Shown here piece by piece: positions 1-7,809 of a DNA stretch of 33,177 nt; the first letter of the stretch is position 1, and each line of letters starts with the position of its first letter. The notes beneath the pieces are model-generated. The model saw only the letters and a program-made list of their open reading frames with translations. It was not told where the DNA came from and ran no database searches. The stretch lies in assembly GCF_024448715.1 (NCBI RefSeq), contig NZ_JAMOHZ010000015.1:1-33177 (forward strand). Reading direction: 5' to 3'. The position numbers and the translations under genes were made by a program. The DNA comes from Stutzerimonas stutzeri. GTDB lineage: Bacteria; Pseudomonadota; Gammaproteobacteria; Pseudomonadales; Pseudomonadaceae.

Positions 1-1
1 A

Positions 2-109
2 GTTGCTGCCGCTCTGCGTTCGGCAGACAAGCGAGTCATCTATGTCGCGGTCCAACACTGCCTTGACGATCTAGTCATTCCAAGCCCGAAAAAAGACCAG
101 AAACCATAG
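2..109 (+). CDS. possible 3' end of an unidentified gene
   Basis: An open frame enters from the left edge and runs 35 codons to a TAG at 107-109, ending in a lysine-rich tail (PKKDQKP). It lies just beyond the end of the minus-strand catabolic operon and would converge with it. I do not recognise the family, and 35 codons are too few for a call. The only support is an uninterrupted frame to the window edge, so this may be chance. Confidence 0.22.
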   Translation, partial: VAAALRSADKRVIYVAVQHCLDDLVIPSPKKDQKP

Positions 110-126
110 CGGCAACACCGGACGGA

Positions 127-879
127 TCAGACGTTCAGCCTGACCTCGCCAACTCCAATCAGACTGAAAGTGATCGTCTGCCCCGGATTAGCCCAATAAA
201 TACCAGTCCAACTGCCTGTAGCAATAAGGTCGCCGGCGCGCAAAGGCGTGCCTTGCGCTGCAGCGTGTCGCGCTAGCCACGGTATAGACGACAGTGGATC
301 GAGAAAAGGATGCGAGCCCTTAGCGTTAACCACTTCGTGGCTATCAACCCAGAGTTTCGCGGTTTGGTGTGACCAATTTGGCAGATCCAATAGCTGTACG
401 GCATCGCCAAGAATGAGGGCACGGTTGAGCTGTTGGTCGGCAAGTCGAAGCAACGGATCGGCATCTATTCCGCCTTCCAGGCGTGTGTCGCAGAGTTCAA
501 TCGCTGGTAACCACGCATCAATCGCGAAGCGGATTTCGGTCAGATCAGGGGTATCGGTAAGGTCTTGCCCGAGACGGACAACGAGCTCACCCTCGATACC
601 GAGCGCAGTGGCGTAACCGGGCGGTACGTGCCAGCCTGATCGGTGGATGGCAATGGCCTGGACCGCCGCCGCGCTGATCATGCCGCCAGGGGCGCCCCCA
701 AGTTTCCAGGCGGCCGGACGCGCGCCGTCGAACCAACCCAGGACGTCACTGACTCGGCGTTGTACAGCGTAGGCCGCGGCGGTGTCGGGCAAAGCCAGCC
801 CGCTGAGGGGCTGGCGCCGGCCTGTGCGCCAGCCGGTTATCAAGCGCCTGGCAACGGCGTCGATGTGGGCCTCGCTCAC
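127..879 (-). CDS. fumarylacetoacetate hydrolase-fold protein, 2-keto-4-pentenoate hydratase/decarboxylase (MhpD-like)
   Basis: The protein has 250 residues, the usual size for 2-oxopent-4-enoate hydratases and 4-oxalocrotonate decarboxylases. These enzymes use a divalent metal to hydrate or decarboxylate enolisable 2-keto acids. Visible family features are the AWKLGG segment near the N terminus, the acidic metal-site segment GIEGELVV, the PAIELCDTR segment, and GDLIATGSWTG near the C terminus. I chose the GTG at 879 because it overlaps the TGA of the upstream hydantoinase gene as GTGA. The frame stays open to an ATG at 984, but that would add an Arg/Pro-rich stretch that is only hydantoinase antisense. 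It is the last gene of the nine-gene minus-strand operon and probably handles a late keto-acid or enol intermediate. The exact substrate cannot be read. Confidence 0.78.
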   Translation of the reverse strand: MSEAHIDAVARRLITGWRTGRRQPLSGLALPDTAAAYAVQRRVSDVLGWFDGARPAAWKLGGAPGGMISAAAVQAIAIHRSGWHVPPGYATALGIEGELVVRLGQDLTDTPDLTEIRFAIDAWLPAIELCDTRLEGGIDADPLLRLADQQLNRALILGDAVQLLDLPNWSHQTAKLWVDSHEVVNAKGSHPFLDPLSSIPWLARHAAAQGTPLRAGDLIATGSWTGIYWANPGQTITFSLIGVGEVRLNV

Positions 880-2315
880 ATCGGGATCTCGGTTTGGCGG
901 CGGCGCGGCTTGGCCGGGTCGGGTCGGGCGCAGGGCAGGAATTGACCACGGCCTGCGTCGCCGCGTGGCTGTTCGCCGTCCCATACGACGTCACCACGGG
1001 ACAGCGTCATCGCTGGCCAGGCGCTCAGATGCATGCCGGCGTAAGGGGTGTAGTCCACATTGTGGTGCAAGCGGTCGTTGTCTAGGTGGAAGGTCTGGCC
1101 TTCGTTCCATATCACCAGGTCCGCGTCCGAACCGATGGCAATGCTGCCCTTGCGCGGATAAAGACCGTAGAGCTTGGCGGCGTTTGTCGATGTGAGGGCG
1201 ACGAAGCTCTGGGGCGTGATCCGCCCGGTGCGTACGCCCTCGGACCAGAGCAGGGCCATGCGCGTCTCGACGCCGGGAATGCCGTTGGCGACCTGGTCGA
1301 AGGACACCTGCTCGCCGTGCGCTTTCTTGCCGTCCGGGCCGTCGTAGCGGAAGGGCGCGTGGTCCGACGAGAACACCTCGAACGAGCCGTTCTCCAGCCC
1401 GTCCCAGATGACCTGCTGGTTGGCCTTGTCCCGTGGCGGCGGGCTGCAGATGCACTTGGCACCCTCGAAGCTGTCGTCGCAACCCAGTGAGTCGGCGGTG
1501 AGGAACAGATACTGTGGACAGGTCTCGGCGTACACCTTGAGGCCGTTGCTTTGCGCCCAGCGAATCTGTTCGACGGCCTCGCGGCCGGAGACGTGGACGA
1601 TCAGGATCGGTACGTCCACCAGTTCCGCCAGGGCAATGGCGCGATGGGTCGCTTCGCGCTCCACCAGCATCGGCCGCGACGTGGCGTGGTAGCGCGGCGC
1701 CGTGTGCCCGGCGGCAAGCAGACGCTCGGTGAGCCAAGCGATGCAGTCGGCGTTCTCGGCGTGCAACATCACCATCGCGCCCTCGCGGCGAGCGACCGAC
1801 AGGGTGTCGAGGATCTCGCGGTCGCTGAGCTTCAGCGCGTCGTAAGTCATGTAGATCTTGAACGAGGTGTAGCCCTCGGCGATCAGGGCCGGCAGTTCGT
1901 CGCGAAGGACCTCGGGTGTAGGGTCGGTGACGATCAGGTGGAAGGCATAATCGATCACCGGCTTCTCCCTTGCACGGCGGTGATAGTCCTCCACGGCGGC
2001 GCGCAGGCTCTTGCCCTTTTCCTGACAAGCGAACGGGATCACCGTGGTGGTTCCGCCGCAGGCTGCCGAAACGGTGCCACTGAGGAAGTCATCGGCCATG
2101 ATCGAGCCGTCGCCGGTGGGCTGGTCGAGATGCACATGGCTGTCGATGCCACCGGGCGTGACGTGGCGTCCTTTCGCATCGATTTCGCGGGCACCGGCCG
2201 GCAGGTCGAAGCCCAGCGCGGCGATGCGCCCGTCACGGATGCCGATGTCGCTGGTGAAGGTGTCCGCGGCAGTGACCACGCGGGCGTTACGGATGACGGT
2301 ATCGAACGGTTGCAT
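876..2315 (-). CDS. hydA: D-hydantoinase / dihydropyrimidinase
   Basis: This 479-residue cyclic amidohydrolase hydrolyses the ring amide of dihydropyrimidines, 5-substituted hydantoins or related cyclic ureides to N-carbamoyl acids. The binuclear metal site is complete: H60-x-H62 in GIDSHVHLD, the carbamylated lysine K153 in SFKIYMTYD, H185 in MLHAEN, H241 in VHVSG and D318 in SSDHAPF. Length matches the family. It starts one base after the upstream racemase-like gene and overlaps the next gene by GTGA, so the three are co-translated. The C terminus is unusually rich in Arg and Pro over its last 25 residues. Neighbouring deaminase-like, racemase-like and amidase genes support a ring-opening role. 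Real substrate (dihydrouracil, a hydantoin, or another imide) is unknown. No M20-type N-carbamoylase is present nearby. Confidence 0.93.
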   Translation of the reverse strand: MQPFDTVIRNARVVTAADTFTSDIGIRDGRIAALGFDLPAGAREIDAKGRHVTPGGIDSHVHLDQPTGDGSIMADDFLSGTVSAACGGTTTVIPFACQEKGKSLRAAVEDYHRRAREKPVIDYAFHLIVTDPTPEVLRDELPALIAEGYTSFKIYMTYDALKLSDREILDTLSVARREGAMVMLHAENADCIAWLTERLLAAGHTAPRYHATSRPMLVEREATHRAIALAELVDVPILIVHVSGREAVEQIRWAQSNGLKVYAETCPQYLFLTADSLGCDDSFEGAKCICSPPPRDKANQQVIWDGLENGSFEVFSSDHAPFRYDGPDGKKAHGEQVSFDQVANGIPGVETRMALLWSEGVRTGRITPQSFVALTSTNAAKLYGLYPRKGSIAIGSDADLVIWNEGQTFHLDNDRLHHNVDYTPYAGMHLSAWPAMTLSRGDVVWDGEQPRGDAGRGQFLPCARPDPAKPRRRQTEIPM

Positions 2316-2316
2316 G

Positions 2317-3042
2317 TCAGGCCTCCTGAAGTAGCCGGCCCCAGCCAGTGATGCGACGGGTGTCCACGCCAGTGCGGCGCAGCATGTCCCAGACCACGGT
2401 GGTCACGGTGTCGAACACCGGGACGCCGTGTTCGGCTTCCCAGTGGGCGACCCGGTGAGCGGCATAAAGATTGGTGCAAAAGGTGGTGATCGCTTGCGCG
2501 CCGGCCGCGACCACGTCCGCGATCTGGCGGTCCAGCGTGGCTTCATCGACGAGGGCGAAGGCGAAGTTTTCCTGAATCCCCAGATGACTTTCGGCGCGGG
2601 CATCGATGCCGAGACTGGCGTAGTTGGCGACGATCTTGTCCTGCACGTCGGCAAGGTACGGGGAAACGAGCCCCAGCCGCCTGATGCCGAAAGCCTCGAG
2701 CGCTTTGTTCAACGCGAGGACGGATGTGCTGGCGGGTACGCCGGTGGCCTCGGTGATGGCCGCGCAGAGCGCTTCATCCTGATCGAACCCCAGCCAACCG
2801 GCGGAGGTACCGCTCCAGCCGATCGCATCGACATGGGCATCGGCGAGCAGCTTCGCGGCGTCGAGAATGCGTGTCTGCTGGAACTGCCCGAGCGCGTCGG
2901 GGCTGAGGGCGATCTGGGTGACAGAAAACCGTGCGAAATGCACGCTGACTTCCGGCAGGCCCGAAACCAGCGACTGGGTCAGCGGCTCGAGCGAGGTGTT
3001 TGAAGAGGGCGTGAGGATGCCCAGGCGGATACGTTGGCTCAT
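2317..3042 (-). CDS. Asp/Glu racemase superfamily enzyme with arylmalonate decarboxylase-like active site
   Basis: The protein has 241 residues. The N terminus (GILTPSSNTSLEP, residues 8-20) is typical of the maleate isomerase / arylmalonate decarboxylase branch. Two-cysteine members carry Cys at the first catalytic position. Here that position is G78, in a G78-T79-S80 motif, while the second cysteine is kept as C189 in TFCTNL. With Y129 in SPYLADV this reproduces the Gly-Thr-Ser / Tyr / Cys set (G74, T75, S76, Y126, C188) that I recall for arylmalonate decarboxylase. A one-base acid/base mechanism or decarboxylation is therefore more likely than two-base racemisation. The ATG at 3042 overlaps the TGA of the upstream gene (ATGA); an ATG at 3099 in the same frame would only read upstream coding sequence. 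The physiological substrate is unknown. Confidence 0.85.
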   Translation of the reverse strand: MSQRIRLGILTPSSNTSLEPLTQSLVSGLPEVSVHFARFSVTQIALSPDALGQFQQTRILDAAKLLADAHVDAIGWSGTSAGWLGFDQDEALCAAITEATGVPASTSVLALNKALEAFGIRRLGLVSPYLADVQDKIVANYASLGIDARAESHLGIQENFAFALVDEATLDRQIADVVAAGAQAITTFCTNLYAAHRVAHWEAEHGVPVFDTVTTVVWDMLRRTGVDTRRITGWGRLLQEA

Positions 3043-4400
3043 CGAGGATTTCCACCAGCGGACGGATAGGGGCGGAGCGGTTTCGGGCAGCGCTGCCACA
3101 AGGCCTGACAGACGCGGTCGGCCTCGGCGCGTATTGCAGTCTCGTCGACACGAGTGGCGCGCCCCTGGTCAATGACCAGCTCGCCGTTGACCAGAACGCT
3201 TTCCACGTCGGCCGCCGTGGCGTTGTGGATCAGGCTGCCCAGCGGATCGATGCAAGGCGTGAGGTGCAGCTGGCGGAAATCGAGTATGGCGAGGTCAGCC
3301 AGCATGCCCACCGCAATCTGGCCAAGTCGATCCGCCCAGCCCAGTGCGCGGGCGCCGTTGCCGGTGCCCATGGCGAACACGTTGCGGGGCTGCCAGTCGC
3401 CCGCGACGAAGCCGGCTTGCAGACGGCCGACGGCCAGGGTCCAGCGCATCACCTCGATCATGTCGCCATGCATGGTGTCGGTGGCAAGGCAGATCTGCGC
3501 CCCGGCATCGATCAGGCGGCGGGTTGGGGCGATCCGCCCGGACATGGCATTGCCCACCGGGATATGCACGACGTGCGCGCCGCTGCGCCCGAGCCGCGCG
3601 ATATCGGCATCTTCAACATGAATGCAGTGGCCGGCCAGCAGGCGACCGTTAAGCAGGCCCAGTCCGTCCAGCAACTCTACGGGGGAGCAACCGTGTCGCG
3701 CACGGACCCAGTCCACTTCGTCCTGGCTCTGCGCAAGGTGGGTGCTGATGGGCAGACCGTGCTGTTCGGCGAGGGCGGCGATCTCGCGCAGGAACGCTAC
3801 CGAGCAGGTGTCCGGTGCGTGGGCGGTCAGGTGCGCCTGGATGCGGCCATCGGCCTGCCCGGCCCAGCGCTCGACGAACGCGGCGGCGCGCTCCAATTGC
3901 CGCTCGCCTCGGGCGCGATCGAAGCGACGGTCGCCTTCCAGCACCGAAGCGAAATCGACATCCGCCAGGCGCTGGCTGGCGAACAGGCGCACACCGGTTT
4001 CCGCCATGCCGGCCACGGTGGCTTCGGCGTGGACGAAACTGTCGACCAGCGTGGTACAGCCGGCGCGCAATGCTTCCAGGGCACCGAGGCGGGACAGGGC
4101 GAGCGCTTCTTCCTCGCTCAGCCATGACGCCTGCGGGAGGCCCGGTGTGTAGGACGGGGCGAAGCCGCAGTCCGGCGCTACGCCGCGGACGAAGTTCAAT
4201 CCGGCGTGATAATGGGTATTGACGAAGCCGGGGACGACGACTCGGCCAGGCAGCGCCAGTGTGCGGATGGCCGCAGGGCGCCCGTCACCGATGAATGCGA
4301 TGTGCTTGCCCCGTATGCCGAGATTTAAATGGCGGGCGACGCCGTCTTCCAGCAACACGGTCGCGTCAGTGATCAGCAGGTCCAGAATGTCTTCAGTCAT
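3039..4400 (-). CDS. amidohydrolase of the TRZ/ATZ - guanine/8-oxoguanine deaminase - SAH deaminase family
   Basis: This 453-residue mononuclear amidohydrolase belongs to the family that deaminates or dechlorinates aromatic N-heterocycles (guanine, 8-oxoguanine, S-adenosylhomocysteine, s-triazines). Expected metal and catalytic residues are all present: H63-Y-H65 in VNTHYHAG, H194 in LTAHAPDT, H221 and E228 in STHLAQSQDEVDW, H258 in GHCIH and D308 in ATDTMHGD. The middle residue of the HxH motif is Tyr, and ATDTMHGD replaces the more common GTD-xxS-N. The ATG at 4400 overlaps the previous stop (TGATG); 35 extra upstream codons exist in the same frame but lie inside the SDR gene. Position between a dehydrogenase and ring-opening enzymes suggests it converts an amino-heterocycle into the oxo form taken by the hydantoinase. 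Substrate is inferred only. Confidence 0.87.
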   Translation of the reverse strand: MTEDILDLLITDATVLLEDGVARHLNLGIRGKHIAFIGDGRPAAIRTLALPGRVVVPGFVNTHYHAGLNFVRGVAPDCGFAPSYTPGLPQASWLSEEEALALSRLGALEALRAGCTTLVDSFVHAEATVAGMAETGVRLFASQRLADVDFASVLEGDRRFDRARGERQLERAAAFVERWAGQADGRIQAHLTAHAPDTCSVAFLREIAALAEQHGLPISTHLAQSQDEVDWVRARHGCSPVELLDGLGLLNGRLLAGHCIHVEDADIARLGRSGAHVVHIPVGNAMSGRIAPTRRLIDAGAQICLATDTMHGDMIEVMRWTLAVGRLQAGFVAGDWQPRNVFAMGTGNGARALGWADRLGQIAVGMLADLAILDFRQLHLTPCIDPLGSLIHNATAADVESVLVNGELVIDQGRATRVDETAIRAEADRVCQALWQRCPKPLRPYPSAGGNPR

Positions 4401-5203
4401 CAGGCAGCCATCCATCCGCCGTCCACCATCAAGGTGGCACCGGTCATAAAGGTCGAGTGATCGCTGGCAAGAAACAGCACGGCCCGGGCAACGTCTTCCG
4501 GGCACCCGAGGCGTGGCCAGGGCGTGCGGCGCGATGCGCGGTCGAGCACGCTGGCATCGACGGCACGACCGCCCGCGCCGGTCTGAATCTTGCCCGGCGC
4601 CACGGCGTTGCAGACGATGAGGTCAGCGGCGTAGTCGGTGGCGATCTGTCGGGTCATGTAGTCGACTGCGGCCTTGGTGGCGCCGTAGCCGAGGTCACCG
4701 GGCGCGGCGATCAGACCGTGCTGGGATGAAAGATTGATGAGCCGGCCGCGCACCTCGTTGATGGGGGACTGGCTGAGCATCTGGCGTACCGCGGCGCGGC
4801 AGCAGCGGTAGACGCCAGTCAGGTTGACGTCCAGCAAGCGCTGCCAATCGGCCTCGTCGAGTTCCAGCAGTGGCCGCGCATGGCGAATGCAGGCGTTGTT
4901 GACCAGCACATCCAGGCGGCCGAAACGTGCAACTGTATCTGCAACGAGGGCGTCTACCTGCTCGCTGCACGCGACATCGGTGCGGATGAAGGTCGCGCCG
5001 TTACCGTCGCGGGCGATGAGGTCGGCGGTCGGCTCGCCACCTTCGATAACCTCGGTCGTCACGTCGGCAATCACCACGTCGGCGCCATTGGCAGCCAACT
5101 GGCGCGCAATCGCCCGGCCAATTCCGGAGGCGGCGCCGGTGACGATGCAGACTTTGCCGCTCATGTCTAAGCGTGCAGAGGGAAACGGAATATGTTCAGT
5201 CAT
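4400..5203 (-). CDS. SDR family NAD(P)-dependent oxidoreductase
   Basis: This classical short-chain dehydrogenase has 267 residues. It shows the cofactor motif TGAASGIG (residues 22-29), the NNA motif (102-104), the structural Asn in DVNLTG (N127), the catalytic Ser in NLSSQHG (around 160) and the YxxxK pair Y173/K177. D47 at the end of the second strand (VVIADV) favours NAD over NADP. The C-terminal GATLMVDGGWMAA is standard. The chosen ATG at 5203 overlaps the TGA of the epimerase-like gene (ATGA); an ATG five codons earlier is possible. As a dehydrogenase in the catabolic operon it may oxidise an alcohol of the substrate or reduce a keto intermediate. The family is too broad to name a substrate. 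Confidence 0.92.
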   Translation of the reverse strand: MTEHIPFPSARLDMSGKVCIVTGAASGIGRAIARQLAANGADVVIADVTTEVIEGGEPTADLIARDGNGATFIRTDVACSEQVDALVADTVARFGRLDVLVNNACIRHARPLLELDEADWQRLLDVNLTGVYRCCRAAVRQMLSQSPINEVRGRLINLSSQHGLIAAPGDLGYGATKAAVDYMTRQIATDYAADLIVCNAVAPGKIQTGAGGRAVDASVLDRASRRTPWPRLGCPEDVARAVLFLASDHSTFMTGATLMVDGGWMAA

Positions 5204-6198
5204 GGTGTGCTGTGGCACCGACCGGTGCCGTGTTCCTCGAGCCAGTGGTGGTAATCCGCATACGCCTCGGTCAGCCCGAAGCGCGGTCGGAAGGTTGTGT
5301 CGTCAAGAAGCCGCTGGATGTCCATTGAGGCGCGGTCGTAGTCGGCGAAATAGTCGATGTTGGGCGGTTCGTCCGATTCGGCCAGGCGCCAGCTGAAGTC
5401 CGGATAGCGAGGCGCGATGCACGCGCACCAGTCGGCCAGGCTCCATTCGAATCCGGCCGCCAGGTTGTAGAGCGGATAGGCCCAGCTTGGTTGGTCCAGC
5501 AGCGTGGCCATGGCATCCGCCACATCGCGTACGTACAGCCAGTCGCGCCGACCCGCGCGGGGCAGGATTGCCGTTTCGCCATGGCGGGCGCGCAACAGAA
5601 CCTGAAGTGGTGCGCTCAGCGTGTCCCGCACCCCGCTGTCCGCTTCCCAAGGACCGAAGCAGGTGCCCAGGCGACCCACCACGAGCGGCAGACCGCGCAC
5701 GCTCGCGAGGCGCATGGCGGCTTCTTCCGCGGCGCGCTTGGACATGCCGTAGAGCCCTTCTGGCAGCAGCGGGGTGTCGTCTTCGTGCAGGGCCACCGGC
5801 AGACGTCCGCTGCGCCCGTAAACGGAGCCGGAACTGGCATGCAATACGCGCTCTACACCGGTATTGGCGGCCGCGTTGATCGCGGCAAGCACACCGCCGA
5901 CATTGACCTCGAAGATGGTCTGCGCCGCATGCCGCTCGCGCGCCTCGTTGGCGGTGATCGCGGCCAACGTCACGAGCCGTTGCGGACGGTGTTCGCTCAT
6001 CACCTCATGCAATGCATCTGCGTTTCTTACGTCACCGATGCAAGGCACGAAGCGACCGGGCAGCGCCGCGAACGAGCGGGTAGCGATTTCGGTCGGCGCC
6101 GATCGGTCGAAGCCGATCACCGTCTCGCCTGTCGCGAGCAGGTGCTCGGCGAGGGCCAGGCCGACGAAGCCGCTGCTGCCAGTGATGAGCGTGGTCAT
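5200..6198 (-). CDS. NAD-dependent epimerase/dehydratase family protein (extended SDR)
   Basis: The protein has 332 residues. It has the extended-SDR glycine motif TGSSGFVG (6-13), an acidic residue closing the second strand (GFDRS, D31), the catalytic serine region ASSGSVYG (121-128) and Y150-GMS-K154. The family covers sugar-nucleotide epimerases and dehydratases, and also polyol or sugar-acid dehydrogenases of catabolic operons such as uronate dehydrogenases and denD-like enzymes. Located between an ABC importer and a second dehydrogenase, a catabolic dehydrogenase role is more plausible than envelope sugar synthesis, but this is inference. The start is separated by one base from the stop of the ATPase gene (TGAGATG), so expression is probably coupled to the transporter. 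Confidence 0.85.
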   Translation of the reverse strand: MTTLITGSSGFVGLALAEHLLATGETVIGFDRSAPTEIATRSFAALPGRFVPCIGDVRNADALHEVMSEHRPQRLVTLAAITANEARERHAAQTIFEVNVGGVLAAINAAANTGVERVLHASSGSVYGRSGRLPVALHEDDTPLLPEGLYGMSKRAAEEAAMRLASVRGLPLVVGRLGTCFGPWEADSGVRDTLSAPLQVLLRARHGETAILPRAGRRDWLYVRDVADAMATLLDQPSWAYPLYNLAAGFEWSLADWCACIAPRYPDFSWRLAESDEPPNIDYFADYDRASMDIQRLLDDTTFRPRFGLTEAYADYHHWLEEHGTGRCHSTP

Positions 6199-6199
6199 C

Positions 6200-6970
6200 T
6201 CAGGCCGTTTCCTTGACCGCTTCGGGTCGCAGCAGCGCGAGAATATGGCGCTTGTAGTCGTTGAATGCCGTGCTGGTCGGATCGCGTGGACGTTCCAGTT
6301 CGATTGGCAGTAGCTCGCGGATGCGGCCGGGCCGGGCGGACATCACGGCAACGTGGGTGCCCAGCGCCAGCGACTCATCGATACCGTGGGTGACAAACAC
6401 GATAGTGCTCTGGCTTTCACGCCAGATGCGGATCAACTCGCCGTGCATGTCCATTTTGGTCTGCTCGTCCAGCGCGCCGAACGGCTCGTCCATCAGGATC
6501 ACTTCCGGGTTCATTAACAGTGCACGGGCGATCCCGACGCGCTGGTTCATGCCGCCGGAAAGTTCGCTCGGAAAGTGATTCTCGAAACCTTTCAGGCCCA
6601 CCATTTCGATATAGCGTTGGGCCTTTTCACGGCGGTCAGCCTTGCTGGCACCGCGCATCTTCAGGTGGAAGGCGACGTTTTCCCAGACCGGCAGCCATGG
6701 CATCAGGTTGGCCTGCTGGAACACCACGCCGCGGTCGGCGCCCGGCTCGGTGATTGCCTGGCCACCGACCGTAACCGTGCCGGAGGACGGTTTGTCGAAG
6801 CCGGCGATCATGTTGAGCAGTGTGGACTTGCCGCAACCACTGGGGCCGAGCAGGCAGAGAAACTCATTGCGTTTTACCGAGAGGCTGACGTTCTCCAATG
6901 CCGTGACGACCTGCTTGCGCTGGCTGTCCTCGAATACGCGCGATACGTTGTCGATGGTTATCAAAGCCAT
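6200..6970 (-). CDS. ABC transporter ATP-binding protein, TauB/SsuB/NrtD type
   Basis: This 256-residue importer ATPase carries Walker A GPSGCGKST (42-50), Q-loop VFQQ (83-86), signature LSGGMNQR (137-144), Walker B VILMDEP (157-163) with D-loop FGALD, and the switch histidine H195 in FVTHG. The MNQR form of the signature and the VFVTHGIDES segment are typical of the nitrate/sulfonate/taurine/pyrimidine-precursor group. It energises the permease encoded four bases upstream in the operon, using the periplasmic protein at 7810-8850. Substrate is unknown, but members of this importer group accompany catabolism of sulfonates, hydantoins, thiamine precursors and phthalate-like acids. Confidence 0.95.
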   Translation of the reverse strand: MALITIDNVSRVFEDSQRKQVVTALENVSLSVKRNEFLCLLGPSGCGKSTLLNMIAGFDKPSSGTVTVGGQAITEPGADRGVVFQQANLMPWLPVWENVAFHLKMRGASKADRREKAQRYIEMVGLKGFENHFPSELSGGMNQRVGIARALLMNPEVILMDEPFGALDEQTKMDMHGELIRIWRESQSTIVFVTHGIDESLALGTHVAVMSARPGRIRELLPIELERPRDPTSTAFNDYKRHILALLRPEAVKETA

Positions 6971-6974
6971 GGTG

Positions 6975-7796
6975 TCAACCTTCCTTCGCTTGCAGAGTGG
7001 AGCCGCGCTGCCAGCGCAGAACGCGTCCGGCGATGTACTTAATGACGTAATCGCTGAGAAAACCGAGCAGGCCGATGCTGACCATCGAGGCGATGACGAT
7101 GTCGTAGCGCAGGAAGTAATACGAGTCCCACAGCACGTAGCCGACCCCGCTTTTCACCGCGACCATTTCAGCCGTCACCGTGAGCATCCAGGCCGAGCCG
7201 ATCGCGATCCGCAGGCCCGAGAAAATGCTCGGCAAAGCGGCAGGGAACACGATGTGATGCAGCAGTTTCGACGGCGATCCGCCGGTCATGGCGCCGGCGC
7301 GCAGCAAGTTGCGGTCGCACGTCTTCACGCCGTGAATGGTGCTGAGCAACACGGGGAAGAACGAGCCCATGAACACCAGGAAGATGGCGGGCTTGTCGGC
7401 GATGCCGAACCAGATGATCGCCAGCGGAATCCACGACACTGGCGGAATGGGACGCAACGTCTGCAGGGTCGGCTCAATCAGGGCTTCGACCCGGCGTGAC
7501 CAGCCGATGGCCATGCCGATACCGACGCCAAGGACGGTTGCGATCAGGAAGCCGGCAAACACCCGGCCGGAGCTGGCGGCAATATCGAACAGCCAGCGGC
7601 CGGAATAACTCTGGGTGTTGCCGTCGGTGGTGAAGATCCAGTCCGCCCAGGCCAGTATCACTTGAGATGGCGCCGGCAGCAGGGCAGGTGGAAGGATGCC
7701 GGAGCGGGAGAATGTCTCCCACCCGGCGAGCAGCAGGATCGGCACGATGAAGCGTTCGATCCTCCGGTAGAGGGCTTGCGAAAGCGAAGAAAACAT
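6975..7796 (-). CDS. ABC transporter permease, TauC/SsuC type
   Basis: This 273-residue inner-membrane permease of the BPD_transp_1 group shows several hydrophobic helices and the EAA-type coupling loop around GAMTGGSPSKLLHHIVFPAALPSIFSGLRIAIG. That loop contacts the ATPase encoded next. The segment RPIPPVSWIPLAIIWFG is highly characteristic of sulfonate/nitrate/hydantoin-type permeases. The ATG at 7796 lies 13 bases after the binding-protein stop. It forms the channel for the operon's substrate. Confidence 0.94.
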   Translation of the reverse strand: MFSSLSQALYRRIERFIVPILLLAGWETFSRSGILPPALLPAPSQVILAWADWIFTTDGNTQSYSGRWLFDIAASSGRVFAGFLIATVLGVGIGMAIGWSRRVEALIEPTLQTLRPIPPVSWIPLAIIWFGIADKPAIFLVFMGSFFPVLLSTIHGVKTCDRNLLRAGAMTGGSPSKLLHHIVFPAALPSIFSGLRIAIGSAWMLTVTAEMVAVKSGVGYVLWDSYYFLRYDIVIASMVSIGLLGFLSDYVIKYIAGRVLRWQRGSTLQAKEG

Positions 7797-7809
7797 TAGC
7801 GATCCTGAA

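Noticed and set aside
991..2028. 345-codon minus-strand frame inside the hydantoinase gene
   Set aside because: Arg/Pro/Gly-rich shadow of the high-GC gene in another frame; the hydantoinase frame has all catalytic motifs.
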